From: Maratus speciosus
Taxonomy: Eukaryota > Arthropoda > Arachnida > Araneae > Salticidae
Length of the DNA stretch: 64,000 nt
Reading direction: 5' to 3'
NCBI GenBank assembly: GCA_963932465.1
Contig: OZ010789.1
Coordinates: 591,491,581 to 591,555,580 of the forward strand
Positions 46,490 through 59,312 of this stretch are shown piece by piece (position 1 is the stretch's first letter; each line of letters starts with the position of its first letter). Position numbers and translations under genes: made by a program. Below the pieces are notes generated by a model. The model was not told the DNA's origin, did no database searches, and saw nothing but the letters and a program-made list of their open reading frames with translations.

Positions 46490-48047
46490 CAGTGGTGGTC
46501 AGAATTATAAGAACAATTGAAAATTGAGCAGAAAAATATTATTTCTGAACTAAATAAAGTGAAATTTATGCATAAATTGCTTTTTTATACTAGAAATCAT
46601 TGTAGAATGCAAAACATTGGAAAATGCAAAATATGAATGTTTGGCCGTAGTTAACAAAATATGTCATTGTAAAAATTGGACAAAATTATAAGAACAATGC
46701 CTTTTTTTGCCTGAAATACACTAATAATTAATAATTTACCCATTCTTCTCAATCACTTTTATCAATCTTGACGTCATGGAGTTTGATAGTTCCTTAAGAA
46801 CGTTCTTGGAAATTTTTGACCAGGCTTTTTCGATGGAGGACATGAGCTCTTGCTTGTTTTCATATTGTATACCATTTTTTGTATACTTCGTGCGCCAGAA
46901 TACCCCACAGATTTTCCAATGGATTCAGATCAGGGCTTCTGGCCGACCAATGAAGTAGTTTCACGAAATTATCATCAAACCACGATTTTGAAGTTTGGTA
47001 AACATGTACTGAGGCATTGTCCTGCTGGAAAAAATAGTCTCCACTCGTTATTAACGGTGCTTCCGGTAAAAGATTATCACCCAATACATCAATATAACTC
47101 TCAGAATTCATTCTACCCTGCACAAAAAACTATTGGAGTAGTTCCACTAGTTGCGAAACCTCCCCAGACCATTATTGAGCCACCTTCAAATGCATGCTTT
47201 GAGAAAATTTCCTTTTCTCTACGGAGATCATACCAGAAGTCGCGAAAACCATCTGGTCCATCCAAAGTAACCTTTTTCTCATCTGAAAAGACAACATCAC
47301 TCTACTTTTTTCCCATAGTAATGCATTTTTTTGGCAAACTCCATCCTCAGTCTCTTATGAACTTTTGTAAGAGGCGGTCTTGACATATGTTTACCATAGC
47401 GAACCTTTTTTTCTTTTTGTAAAGCATGTCGAACAGTTCGAGCACTGCATTCTAAGTTCAATTCACGTTTTATTTCTGTTAACGTTTGTTTTTTGAAGCA
47501 AGCTTGCCTTATTATCATTCTTTTCTCCCGTACAGAAACAGAAGATGGCCTAATTGTATGTCTTTGCCGCTCGTATTTACCGGAATTTTTAAGATAATTG
47601 TAAATAACCGTTCTTGATCTATTCAGCTTTGTCGCAATTTGACATACAGAAAGTCCTGAACTTTTAAATGCATCCACTTTCCCTTTCTCAAACACCGAAA
47701 GCTTTGTACCTAGCGGCATGACTGAAAAACATAATATGATAATCCCAAACGCTTACTACGCATTTATATCGTCACTGCGTTCCGTGTGCTGAGCAAAAAA
47801 TGTGCAAATTTTACTTTTTAGAACACACAAATACAGTTGTTCTTATAATTTTGTCCATATCAGATGGCTGTACAAATCCATAATACATTTTATGAATATG
47901 AATTTTCCACATATTTCCATAAAAACTTATAAAAATATTCTTGATTTTTCTTTTAGTTTCCATCCATTAAATTTGCATAAGTTTCCGGCCAAATGTGGCC
48001 AAGATTTGGCGATTTTTTCCTTGTCCTTATAATTTTGACCACCACTG
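46490..48047 (-). mobile_element. Tc1-like transposon, near full length
   Basis: 1558 bp bounded by CAGTGGTGGTCAGAATTATA at the left and its complement, ending ACCACCACTG, at the right, with TA on both sides (46488-46489 and 48048-48049). Inner copies of the transposase-binding motif (GGACAAAATTATAAGAACAA at 46676, inverted at about 47837-47857) lie roughly 180-190 bp inside each end, the IR/DR arrangement of several Tc1 families. Length, ends and target site are all typical of Tc1 elements. A single transposase gene occupies the minus strand. Confidence 0.93.
46736..47719 (-). pseudogene. Tc1-like DD34E transposase, two frameshifts
   Basis: The start codon (47719) opens MPLGTKLSVFEKGKVDAF, a paired-type helix-turn-helix. 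A second HTH follows (about residues 55-110, SVREKRMIIRQACFKKQTL). The catalytic domain shows the first Asp in VVFSDEKK, the second in FFQQDNASVH and the Glu in SPDLNPLENLW, with 34 residues between the second Asp and the Glu (DD34E). Translation needs one shift near 47297 (run of A within GGGAAAAAAG) and another near 46875 (TACAAAAAATGG). It then ends with SRLIKVIEKNG and TAA at 46736-46738, about 327 residues, close to the normal 330-350. As written it is disrupted, but both lesions sit in A runs and could be sequencing errors. The protein would cut and paste the element by binding its terminal repeats in the nucleus. Confidence 0.9.
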
Positions 48048-48049
48048 TA

Positions 48050-49889
48050 CATATAAAACTTTTGCTTTAAAAATTATTATTAAATGTCCTGTTTCATTAA
48101 TACTAAACAGCGCATTTATCATTTTGCTTATTTCACTTCCTGATTAAGAATTTATTTACATTATTGGATTCTGAAGTTAACTAAGAAGATGTTTAAAATT
48201 TCACTTATTCATTTTAAAAGCTTTTTAATATGAATTAGATATTTTTAGGTGAAATTACGAATAAAGACAAAAAGTTATAATCATATCATTTTATCTTCAT
48301 ATATTCATTTTTAAGTAGTGATAGCTTTTATTAAATTAAGCTCATGATTTCCTTATCCGTTAATTTTAAAATTTATCATAAAGAACTACATTTATAATAA
48401 TATAGTAAATAATACATTGAATTAAAACATAATAATGTATTGAATTTGTTTTGAGATTATCGAATAAGCATATATATATATATATATATATGTATAGACT
48501 TTTTCGACAGTTAAACCATTTAAACACATGAACATTTACCAAATTTGATGCAATAACCAGATATAGACAAAAGATGCAAAAATCCAGGTAAATAAAATTG
48601 AACGTATGAAAAAACAAAAGAATGATCAATTGGATGGATGTAGAAGGAAGCTTATAGTGTATTTCACTTCATCAGGGGTAATGTATGAAATATAAATATA
48701 AGCAATACACAGTCGATTTCTGTAAAAGAATCAAGCTATAAGCTGAAAAATAAATTCTTTTATGTACCCAATCGACTGTAAACCAAGAAGTATAAAAACA
48801 ATATAAAATAAGAACTACATAGATTGAAAGATCTGAGAAAATTATTTGAAAATACTTCTAAAAATAAATTAAATTTACCACCTAGGCAATCATTGAAAGA
48901 GTATAAAAATTTTTTACACGTGCAGCAAAGATATATATACAGTTTCATGTGATTTACATCGTTAGAATATGGAAAATGTATAATAGTTAACGGTTAAAAG
49001 TTAATCTCATTAAAACACATATTTCTAAATTTAAACCAAAAAATAAAAATAAATAAATAAATGCTAATATATTATAAATGTAAAAATTATTCAAAATTAT
49101 TATAATTATGTATACAAATTAATTAAGAAACTAATATTAAATTGTTTAGATAATATTAATAATATTTGTAGACCTAAGAATCATAAACTTAAATAAACTT
49201 AAATAAAATAAATTTTAGTGCTGCCATCTTTTAGCCCTTTTAATTATTTAAAAAAAAATATATGTGTATATATATATTATCTTATGTGGTATTTATAAAT
49301 ATATAAATATATAAAAAATGCAATTGCATTACTATCTTCAAAGTAAAATAGGCAATAATATTAAAACAATATTCTTATATATATATTAGTGTTGACAATA
49401 TGTGATATTTATTTAAAGCAATTGTATTTATACAATAAGCTAAGTTACTTAAAAATATTTTTAAGTTCTGCCATCTGTAATCAATTTATGAAAAAAATAT
49501 TATTCCTATATATAATATATAAATCCAATATTATGTAATATAAAGTAAAATAATAAATACAGTAAGATAGAAGGTCCTAAATAAACTCTTATTGCAGCAA
49601 GCACACAATAATTAATGGAAGCTTATCCCCCCCCCCCCCCCTAAATTACTAGTATGTAAGAGTCAAAAACAGGAAGAAGATAATAAGAGAAAAAAAATGA
49701 CGTAGTATTCAGTATTTGCGGCAGACGCATACAAAATTAAATGCTAATTGTATCCAAAAAACGACAAAAGTAAAATAGCATTGATCTATATTTAATGTTT
49801 AATTATGTATGTAAGATGGATTTAACAAGAAATGATGGAAAGGAGTTTTTTATTACTTGTTGTTCAACATTTTTTTTCAAATTATTAAT
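48050..49889. other. A+T-rich interval with microsatellites, no gene seen
   Basis: Contains (TA)n at 48470-48491 and 49257-49278 and a poly(C) run at 49627-49642. No conserved frame was found. Confidence 0.55.
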
Positions 49890-51377
49890 TTAAATTTGTT
49901 AGAACAAAGATTATTAAATCTGTGAGAAAAGTTAAGTAAGATGTTCACATAAACAGATTTATGAAGTCATGAGTAATAATTCGTGAATAAATTAACATTA
50001 AATGGGAAATCTATTCGTTTATCATACATGTCAAAAAGTATTTTATGCGTATTACAAAGAATTAATTTAAGATCGGAAATTTATTTCATTATTTATCATA
50101 TCATTATTGCTATATTTTAAATTTTGATGTTATTTTATAGGTAATAAATAACTTGATTGACTATTATAATAAAAAAACAATTATGTTATCTATATAACGG
50201 TATAATTTGCAATAAACAGCAGATGATTTACGTTCATAAAAATAAAATTAGAGCTCGGCAAGAATTGAAGATTCAATTCCTCCCTGAGGTAACCCACATC
50301 TTTGTTGATATATTGTGTCATTAAAAATAATATAATTATGATAAAGAATGAATCTAGTTAATGTTTTAAAGTGAGATAAAGAAATATTAATCGTTAAATT
50401 TAGAGAATTCCTGTATTCTTTGAATAATAAATTGATAATTTTAAACATATCTGTGACACCAGTGTTATTGAAGAAATTATTAAAGTCATAGGTTTTTATA
50501 TAATTTATGTTATTAAATTTTTTTATATTATTTACAAGTTGCAAACTATTTTTTATGCTACATAAATTATCATTTTGTTTTATATTATCAAGCAGTTTAG
50601 TGAGTATAGTTAACCCGAGAGTAGTCGCGACATTTTTTAGAACGTTAGTAGTCGCGTTCGGTCCATTTGCCGCATACGGATAACGTATGGTGAAAATATT
50701 GACTGAACTTTAAAAGATTACAGCAATCATTCATTTTACAAATTTTTACAGCAATTATTTATTTCGCTTAAGTGTATATTCATTTGGCATCTAGATAAAT
50801 GTTTTTATAACTTTTTCTTCGTTTTGCATAAATACTTAAAAGTAAATAGTAAATGATTTGATTGAATTTATGATGTTACTATGAATCAATAATTAGTAGG
50901 AAAACATTTACGAATATGAATCTAAATTCGTGATAGGGGTATTTTTATTTATTTAATTATTATTATTATTATTATTATTATTTTTTTTTTTTGGAAGGAC
51001 AGAATCAGAGTCAGGTAGATTTTTATGATACTCCGGCACTCTCTATCCATTTAATAAAATTAATAAATTTAGCAACAATATATTACACTGACATTAAATT
51101 GAACAATTAAACTGAAAGTAAAAATGGAACGTATGACATACAACAGAAAATCAAATACAATACCACTAATTCACCAGCATATTGCGGACGATTAATTCAT
51201 TTAAAACATATGAAAAACCATCAAATTTGATGCAATAAAGAATTAAAGACAATATTTTTATATATATATATATATATATAAACATTCTGTACAACAATAC
51301 CATTGAAAAATAATGAAAATGACCAATAATTATGAAATCACAAACACCACATAAACCAAATATTATTAAAAATGCAT

Positions 51378-51408
<31 letters not shown>

Positions 51409-54150
51409 GATATATATATATATAAAGAAAAAGGTAAAAAATACTTAACTTCGAAATTATAAATGTAAATGTTGTAACTACGTTTTATTTATTTATTTAT
51501 TTTGTGGGGTTTCTGTGTGTGTATGAGGGGGGGGGGGGGGCAGAGGAGGGGGGGGGGTAGAGATTTTGTGATTAAATCCATGTTTCAAATAAAAATGCTC
51601 GATTTGTAGTTTTTCTATTTATTTCAGGGTGGGAGCAGCGCCGTTGAATAAAAACTCTGGATACGAACTTCGCTTATATAAAGGAAATAATAAATAAGTT
51701 ATTGAAATTATATATATTTAATTTAAATACATTTGAAATTGTAGATTTAAAACCTAAGATTGTTAAATTATTTTAATTGATAGAATCACTGAAAGGTTCA
51801 TCTTAATGGGAATGTATTTTACAGCAACTATTTAATTAAAATAAATATTCAATTCTACATTTCATAATAAGGTATTAATGTTATAGTTTATTGTTTTATA
51901 ATAACATTCATTAAAATAAGAAAAAAATAAGAAAATTTTCTCCGAAATTATAAATGTGCAGCAATAATTTAATTTAAATGAATTTCTCTCATATTCTGGA
52001 AAACATTATTCTGAAAAATAGTTTGAACAATTGATGAAGGACAACAAATTTAAATTTGTTAGATACCGTCTCCAAGCCTCTATTGGATTTTAATAATAAT
52101 AATTAAAAAAAAAAAAAACATTTTCTGCGGCATTGTTAAAAAAAAAAAATGTGTTTTTACTTACAGTATGAAAATTTAACAATAGATAAATTTTAGAAAA
52201 ATACTTAAAATATTTTTTAAAATCATAGTATAAACATTCACTGAATTATCAAAAAGAGATTTTTATTTGCGTAATTTCTAACCTAAATTATAAAATTCTC
52301 ATTATTTTTCTTATTGTACAAATAAATTATATGTATGCTCTTCGCAAATATACATACTACATTTCTGAGAAAATTGTTTTATCTTTCGAATTTGTTTTAT
52401 TGTACAAAAACGATACTTTTCAGATTTTGGAGATACGGCAATTTTTTTACTGATTCCCACAAAATTCTCTTCTCTCTTTTTTAATGGTTTGGCAGTGTTA
52501 TCGTCTGTTTTCTTTCATTTATATGTTCCAGTAATAAATGGAAAGCAAGTTCTTTCAAATAATGATGATGAATTTCCCTTTTTTTTCCATATTTAAATAA
52601 TTATCGATTTGAAAATTTATTCCCGCAATATTTGACAATGAAAAAAAAAAAAAAATTAAGTGACCACCCATCATTTTTTTGCGCGAACTGACTACACAAC
52701 TAATATAATAAAACAATTTTAAGTCACATTCTAAAAGTAAAAAAAAAGTACTCTTTGAACGAATAAAATAGCAGAAGGAAAGAAAGACGAAATAACAACA
52801 GACAGAGAGTCCGTACTTCGAAGAAACCTTCCCCACAGATTTCGCGGAAATGGGAAAGGATGAACACGAGGGGGAAAAAATTTAACTAACGCAAGTGGTC
52901 GCAACGTGGTCATTTAGACGGATTGAACCTTAAGAATGCGATTAAATGCTAAGAAATAGCAGGAATGACTTGCAATTTTAATACACAAGAGTGTGAACAC
53001 TCAAGGTCAGCTACACGGAATTTCGGTATCGTAACTTTAACGGAAAATGAGTTACAGGAAGATGACGAATTTCGGGCGGGGAAAAGACCAACGCGCGACT
53101 ATTAACGGGTTAAAAGAAAATTACCAGCATTGTTGTTATATGTATTATAACCAATGGTTACTGTTCGAAATTTTAATGTAGTTTTATAGAATTTAGGTAT
53201 AACAACAAGATACGGATAATTATAGTTGTAATTTTTAATTTTTAGTAATTTATAATGTTTAATTATATGTCGATTATTTATGAGCGTATCAAGATTTTTT
53301 TTTTAATTGAACTAGTATTTATGGCATTAGAAATTAGCTGTGAGTAATAACATTTGCAAATGAAAGCATAATTGTTAGGTGATTTATCAACATATGTTAT
53401 AATAAATTTGTTTTTTAAATCTATTATTTCACTATTTAACTGTTAAATGATAAAATTATATTTGTCTAAAGATCTGTAAAGTTCAAGATTTAATTTACTT
53501 AAAACATTTAATTTCCGTTCATTATAGTATGCAAGATTTTCATTCATTATTCATGCAAGAATTTTATTATAGCCAACCGAAATTTTACGTATCAACAGTT
53601 CAAGATCTAAATTAAATTGTTTTAAAATTGAATTAATTGTTAACACGATAGAACACGAAATTTAGTCCCGTATGAGATGAAATTGCGTAAAAAAACATTA
53701 TCTACAATATTAATGCCCCCTATAATAATGTGTTCATGGAATGATTTACTCTAACTACTATCATTACATAAGCATGGAAGATTATCATGAGATGTAAAAA
53801 ATGTAGCAAATTTATTGTAATTGAAAGTCCTTCGTCCTAATGTAACGCTGTATCTATATGATTTATGAATTTTAAAATGTTTTGTTAGAAAATTATTACT
53901 TTTTTTGTTGATTAAATTTGTAAATTAATTTTATTGAGTACATTATTAGAAAATGAAAATGGTAGTGGAGTATTGTTAGTTTTTTTTATAAGTATTATTT
54001 GAAATTTTAACATTAAGAAGATTAATTCTAAAATATAAAAGATAAAGAAAAAATCTCTGAAATGTGAAGATAATATGAATGATAAAAAATCCTTATAACA
54101 CATGTTAAGATTTTCCTTTTTGATTGAAAAAATGTGTTTTCTAATCACGA
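49890..54150 (-). pseudogene. Reverse-transcriptase retroelement ORF, split by a TTAA element
   Basis: Read on the minus strand. The upstream part (about 54150-53114) gives YRYSVTLGRRTFNYNKF, then LPCLCNDS, then HEHIIIGGINIVDNVFLRNF, and later YPYLVVIPKFYKTTLKFRTV. The 2496-bp insert at 50614-53109 then interrupts it. The frame resumes with LTILTKLLDNIK, ...YIKTYDFNNFF, QQRCGLPQGGIESSILAEL and the catalytic box, here YRYIDN instead of Y-x-DD. A thumb-like block, MYDKRIDFPFNVNLF, follows near 50000. The order (LPC.C...H.HI..G...IV.N..LR, fixed by GLPQGG and YIDD) belongs to a common animal retroelement ORF that I cannot place confidently as Penelope-like or another non-LTR class. Stops, frameshifts and the mutated catalytic Asp make it inactive. 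Confidence 0.75.
50614..53109. mobile_element. 2.5-kb non-autonomous TTAA element (piggyBac-like)
   Basis: TTAA is duplicated at 50610-50613 and 53110-53113. The ends are imperfect inverted repeats: CCCGAGAGTAGTCGCGAC at the left and the complement of CCCGTTAATAGTCGCGCG at the right. An inner repeat of AGTAGTCGCG occurs at 50647. CCC termini with a TTAA target are the piggyBac pattern. No transposase can be read; minus-strand frames at 52555-52913 look like chance openings. The interior has (TA)n, (CA)n and (G)n tracts (51258-51280, 51392-51408, 51528-51540). It interrupts the reverse-transcriptase relic, so it is the younger insertion. Confidence 0.8.
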
Positions 54151-57100
54151 TCCAATTGAAGGAAGCAATGATTTATATATATATATATATATTTACTTTT
54201 GCACAATGATTTCAAGATGATAGCGATTGTTTTACATTCTATATATAACATATATTTAAAAAATCTTAGTTTAAGAATTCGCAAAACATGAAAAAAAAAT
54301 ACAATTTACTCTTTGAAATTTAAATGAAGAAAACATATAAAAAAATGAAAAGAATAAAATAGTATGCAGCCAATTTCCTGAAACTATAGATCTGTATTTT
54401 TTTTTAAATGAACCCGATGTGTATTTACAAGAAAAAAAAATGCTTAGTTAAATGATAATCATAATGTTATTATTTTTTAACCATTTACTATACTACTTCT
54501 TTTACATAAATAAACCCATTCAGGGGCAAAGTATTTCAATTAGTAAAATGCTGAAATGAATGACTGACGCCAGAATTCAGAAAAAATTTATTTGAAAATA
54601 AATAAACGATTTTCTTTGCGTACTGAAAAAAGGGGAAATTTCTATTCCAAAAAATTAGCTTCAATGTTGCATTTTGGGATCAAAATTAAGTGGTTGAAAG
54701 AAGAACCATCGCACTTCAAAAAGTTAAAACATACATATTCATACATATTCCGTTTTATTTTCAGTTACAATTCATTTCATGTTACATTACTTAAGGTTAA
54801 TTTAACGCATTCACGGATGTATGTATATTGCATAATTAATGATCTCATCTATCATAAGCAATAATGATTTGCATTTAATACATAATATATTGAAAAGTTT
54901 TTTATTATTATTGGGACAATTGAATAAGTATATCATTCTTTTTAACTTTTTTATAATGCCTACAAGATGAGAGAGATTATATAATATTCTACACATTGGA
55001 AATATTTAAAAAAATCTTAGTTTAAGAATACGCAAAACACGAAAAATAAATCGATTTACCATTTAAAATTTAAATTAAAAAAACATAAAATTAAAAGAAA
55101 AAAATAATAATCAACCAATAACCAAAAATACTATACATTCGTATTTTTTTTAATTAACTCGATGTATAAAAACATAAAACTACACAAATACATAAAAACT
55201 CAAGTGTATAAGATAATTATAAGCACACAATAAGCTAAAACAGCGACAATTTTATTTTTACATCTGAAAGCGTTGTATTTTTTTGTTCCATAACTATATC
55301 ATATAGGACATCTTATGTGTATTTGAAGTGTTTGTTTACCATGCAACATTCTCCATTGTAATTTTTATATCTTTTTTCTGATAATTTCATTTCATATTAA
55401 TCGATTTTTTTATGGATACAGTTTGCTCTGGAATCTTACAAATTATTATGGAGGTAAGATCATATTTCGTAATCAACACTTTGTTTTGAATTTATTTCGT
55501 CTATATCTAAATATCAACTGATAAAAGAAAATAAAGCTTACATATCGCTACGTGCATTTTTTTTAATGATCATCGCAAAGTAAATGAAAATTTTCTGATA
55601 TAGTATAGTGGTTTTCCGCAAACTTTAATAAGCAAAAAATAATAAAACATGTTCAAAATGGCCTTTTACATTTTCAAAAAATTTAAACTAATATAAAATA
55701 TGTAAAATAATTATATTATTAAAGTTTTGAAGAAGAAAATGCATAAAATTATCATATGTAATATTCTTCTGAGGCTTTATCATTACACAATGTAAAAATA
55801 ATTGCACCCTATATGAACATAAATTGAAGCAGAATTTATCACAGAGATTTCAGTTAAAAGATTGCAGAGTTGATTAAATTATATTTGCTGTTATTGTTTT
55901 TATCTTATTATAATTCCAATTTTTGAAGTTATTGATAAAACAACCATAATCGAATATAAATGCAAAATTTTTGAAATTGCAAAATGTAATTTTAAATTTT
56001 ATTCATAATACATTTTCGACATCTAGTCCATATTTCCAATTAGAAAATATGATCCAATTCAGAATATTTAAATTTTGTTCCTTGTTTTAATTTTAACGCA
56101 ATATTTTTTCGTTATGAAATAGCATTTCAATTTCAATCTGTTCAAAAGTTTTCCTGCAAAACTTTTATGAATTTATATCTAACTATCCATTCAATGATCA
56201 GTAATAATGTAAAAAAAGTTGAAGGCTATTATGTGTTTCGAAATTTTCTATAGAAATTTCATACATATTTTCAATTCAATTTTTTAGGTAAAATCATCTT
56301 TCATTCTAAGACCAGCAAAGTCTTAATTAAGGGAACCATTTTATTTTAAATATAAAATATTTTCTACTTCGTACTTAGATCTTTTATTAAATAACATTTT
56401 TACAAAACAGATACAAATAAATTATACCTATCTTAATTAAGGAAATATGTTTTAAATAGAATTTAAATTCAAAGCTTTTCAAATATACTACGTTATTGAA
56501 ATCCTTTCATATATACGCAATTTAATTTAAAAAATAACTCATTTCAATAATAATACACTCTGAAATAAATTAAAAGCCTTTACATCGAAAATTATACAAT
56601 GCAATCAATAATAAATGTCAGGAAACAAAATCTACCTATTAGAATTAATAATATGTAGGAAATAATTTTCAAAATTGAAAACTTTTTAAAAGTATACAAT
56701 TTCGCTAATTTAATTCCCTTTATTTTTCTCTAGAAATGTTGAATTTTGAATTTTATAGATACGAAATTACTATATTCAAATCCATATTAAATTCAGCAAG
56801 AATGATTTTGTTATACTCACAATTATTAAGTTTGGAAAAAGAAATGATAGTAAAACGCTGACGTTTCACATAAATTTGTAATAATTTAAAGGACTTGTTA
56901 AATTTTATTTTTTATCCATTTTTTTATTTTCTTAATAAAATTTAAAAAAAAATTAAACTATATTGTCAAACATATACATTTGACTTTATAAACAGGATTT
57001 AGAGCTTTATAAATTGGAGAAGATAAGAGAGTGTTATCCTGCAGAAAAATATATGCATGTATGTTAAAATGTCCATTAGAAACCGCACGACAGAACTCTA

Positions 57101-57934
57101 TAAAGGAAAAACAGAAACATCTATGATTTCCGCAGCGATTTAACCTGTTCTTAATCTTTAACAAACAAATTTGCTATATTGCTCTGTACTGCCAAGACGG
57201 GCAATTTTAAACTACATTTTTAAATACTATGTATTTCGTATATGTATGCACTATGTATTGGATTGAGGAACAATTCATAATTTTTCTAAATTTAAAAATG
57301 CACGCAGTAATAAAACGCATTGGTTATTTTTGTTATGTTTTGATTTAGAGAGATTTTGCGCTATAACAAAAAGTGTATTTTGCTATATTAAATAATTAAT
57401 ATTTTTTCTTCAGATAACTAGATGAACTAGCAAGTGAAGAAATTGGAGTAATTTCGAAGCCACTTTTATAATTAGTTAAGAGTATGATTAGTTGAGTCAG
57501 CTTTTTATAATTAGTTGAGGTGCTAACGCCACCTTTGTAGCTCGTGAACTTTTTGGTGCATTTGGAGAAGTAGCAGTGCCGCAAAGTACTGTTCTTCCTT
57601 TGTTTTTGCGGTTCAAAAATAGGAATTTTGAAATCAAGGGGGGAATCATAAACAGGTCAGCCAATACATTTTGATGAAAACCTGTTGAATTACCTTCTTC
57701 AAGAAAATCTACTTGTAATAGAAACGACCAAAGTATTATCGGAGCAGATGAATTATGATTCGTAACGAAAAGCTAATGTTCGGCATTTAATGACGGGATC
57801 ACCCGTACCAAAGAATTATGATTAAAAAAGAATGTGGTAAACCACACCAACTCTATGTGTAAGCTTAAACAATTGAAAAACAATTCTCATGGATTATTCC
57901 TCAACACAATATAAAATTTTACTTTCGTTTAAAA
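54151..57934. other. A+T-rich interval, no gene seen
   Basis: 3.8 kb without a recognisable conserved frame, TIR or long tandem repeat. AAAATCTTAGTTTAAGAAT followed by GCAAAACA occurs near 54262 and again near 55011, a short dispersed duplication. Frames of 60-90 codons are low-complexity. Confidence 0.5.
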
Positions 57935-59264
57935 CACACTATATGGTCATTAATGACCGTCAAATTTCAATTTTGTTTGACATTTTGTCTAACATTTAAA
58001 AATATATTTGTCAGATTTTTCTGGAATTTTAGGATTAAAAAGAACAGGTTTGACTTTATGTTTATCAATGTCGATTTGATAAGGAGGTCAATAAGGGGAC
58101 CAACAAAAAATTAAAGAAAAAATAATACTTGGGATCACCCTGTAAAATAAAATGCACGAAATGATCTTTCGCTACGGAATATACATAAGAAGACATTGTA
58201 CAATATGTGTATTCATTTGTGTAAGAATAGCACGTATATTAATAGAGATATAGCGATTGTTTTTATTAAAAATAATTCTTGCATGTTTTTTGCTTATAAC
58301 ATGCAGGGTTTTTAACCAAATTTAACGCCAGTTTCAGAAAAATTGACAAAATATAGTAGAAATACAATAGTGCAATTGGAATATAAATACATTAAATATG
58401 TATGGAAATATGGAAAGTTTTATAAAATAATTTTTATCTGCGCATGCTCGAAAGATAACAATTAACTTTTTGCATAATTTAGTAGTCAACTATATGGTGC
58501 AACTTATAAAAATAAATCAGTCAAATATCGTAAAAATTCTGAGAGCTATTGGCGTTAGAGTGAGTTGCTTTTTAGTTTCTCTCTAAAACTCGCTGAATGA
58601 TAAGGGATGGTCCACAAATTGTTATTTTTAAGTTATCTGACAGCGTTCGGAGCAAGTTTTTTGAAGAAGCTATTTAATTATAGTTCACGGTTATTTTTAG
58701 GAAGATTTTGCCTCTAAACTAGGATTAAAAGGAAAATATAGTCCATACATTGATTACATTTAGGTAAATTAAAGAGTTTATGGTAAAATTTTGTGAAATT
58801 TAGCCCAATACGCAAAACACATGTGAATTTGAAAATTACTGTATTTATTGATCAAGGTCTCTTTTTTTATGTCGTTTATCCTCGTGAGACCTGAGCAAAA
58901 TAAAATACATTATAAAACAGCCATTTTAATGGATGTCAGTTCTTAGGAGGTTATATAAAAAAGACAGTTTTGGCGGTTTTAATTCGAAGGGGGGGGGGGG
59001 GGATTAACGCTGAAAGGTTTGGCACTACCGGTTTCATTCACAGCTATCAAGTAGTTTTTAAATCCTGATAACTTTGATTTTTTTTATAATACAATAAATG
59101 TAAGCGTACATTTGGAAAGTTAAAAATGAGAGCTTTAATAAAATGTAATACAAAGAAAACGAAAATTTTATACAAAAATCTCATTTTAAACGTAATCAGA
59201 TATCCTAATTTGTATGCTATTTTTTTATTTTTTTATTGATACTTTAGTTCAAAAAAGTTAGCAC

Positions 59265-59312
<48 letters not shown>

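Noticed and set aside
46850..47383. 177-codon plus-strand frame
   Set aside because: It is antisense to the Tc1-like transposase, whose DD34E motifs are unmistakable on the minus strand.
52555..52913. Frames of 60-93 codons inside the TTAA element as a possible piggyBac transposase
   Set aside because: No DDE/D motif or cysteine-rich C terminus is visible; composition is low-complexity Phe/Ser-rich.
56958..57164. 68-codon minus-strand frame as a possible exon
   Set aside because: No known motif and no plausible splice context in surrounding A+T-rich sequence.
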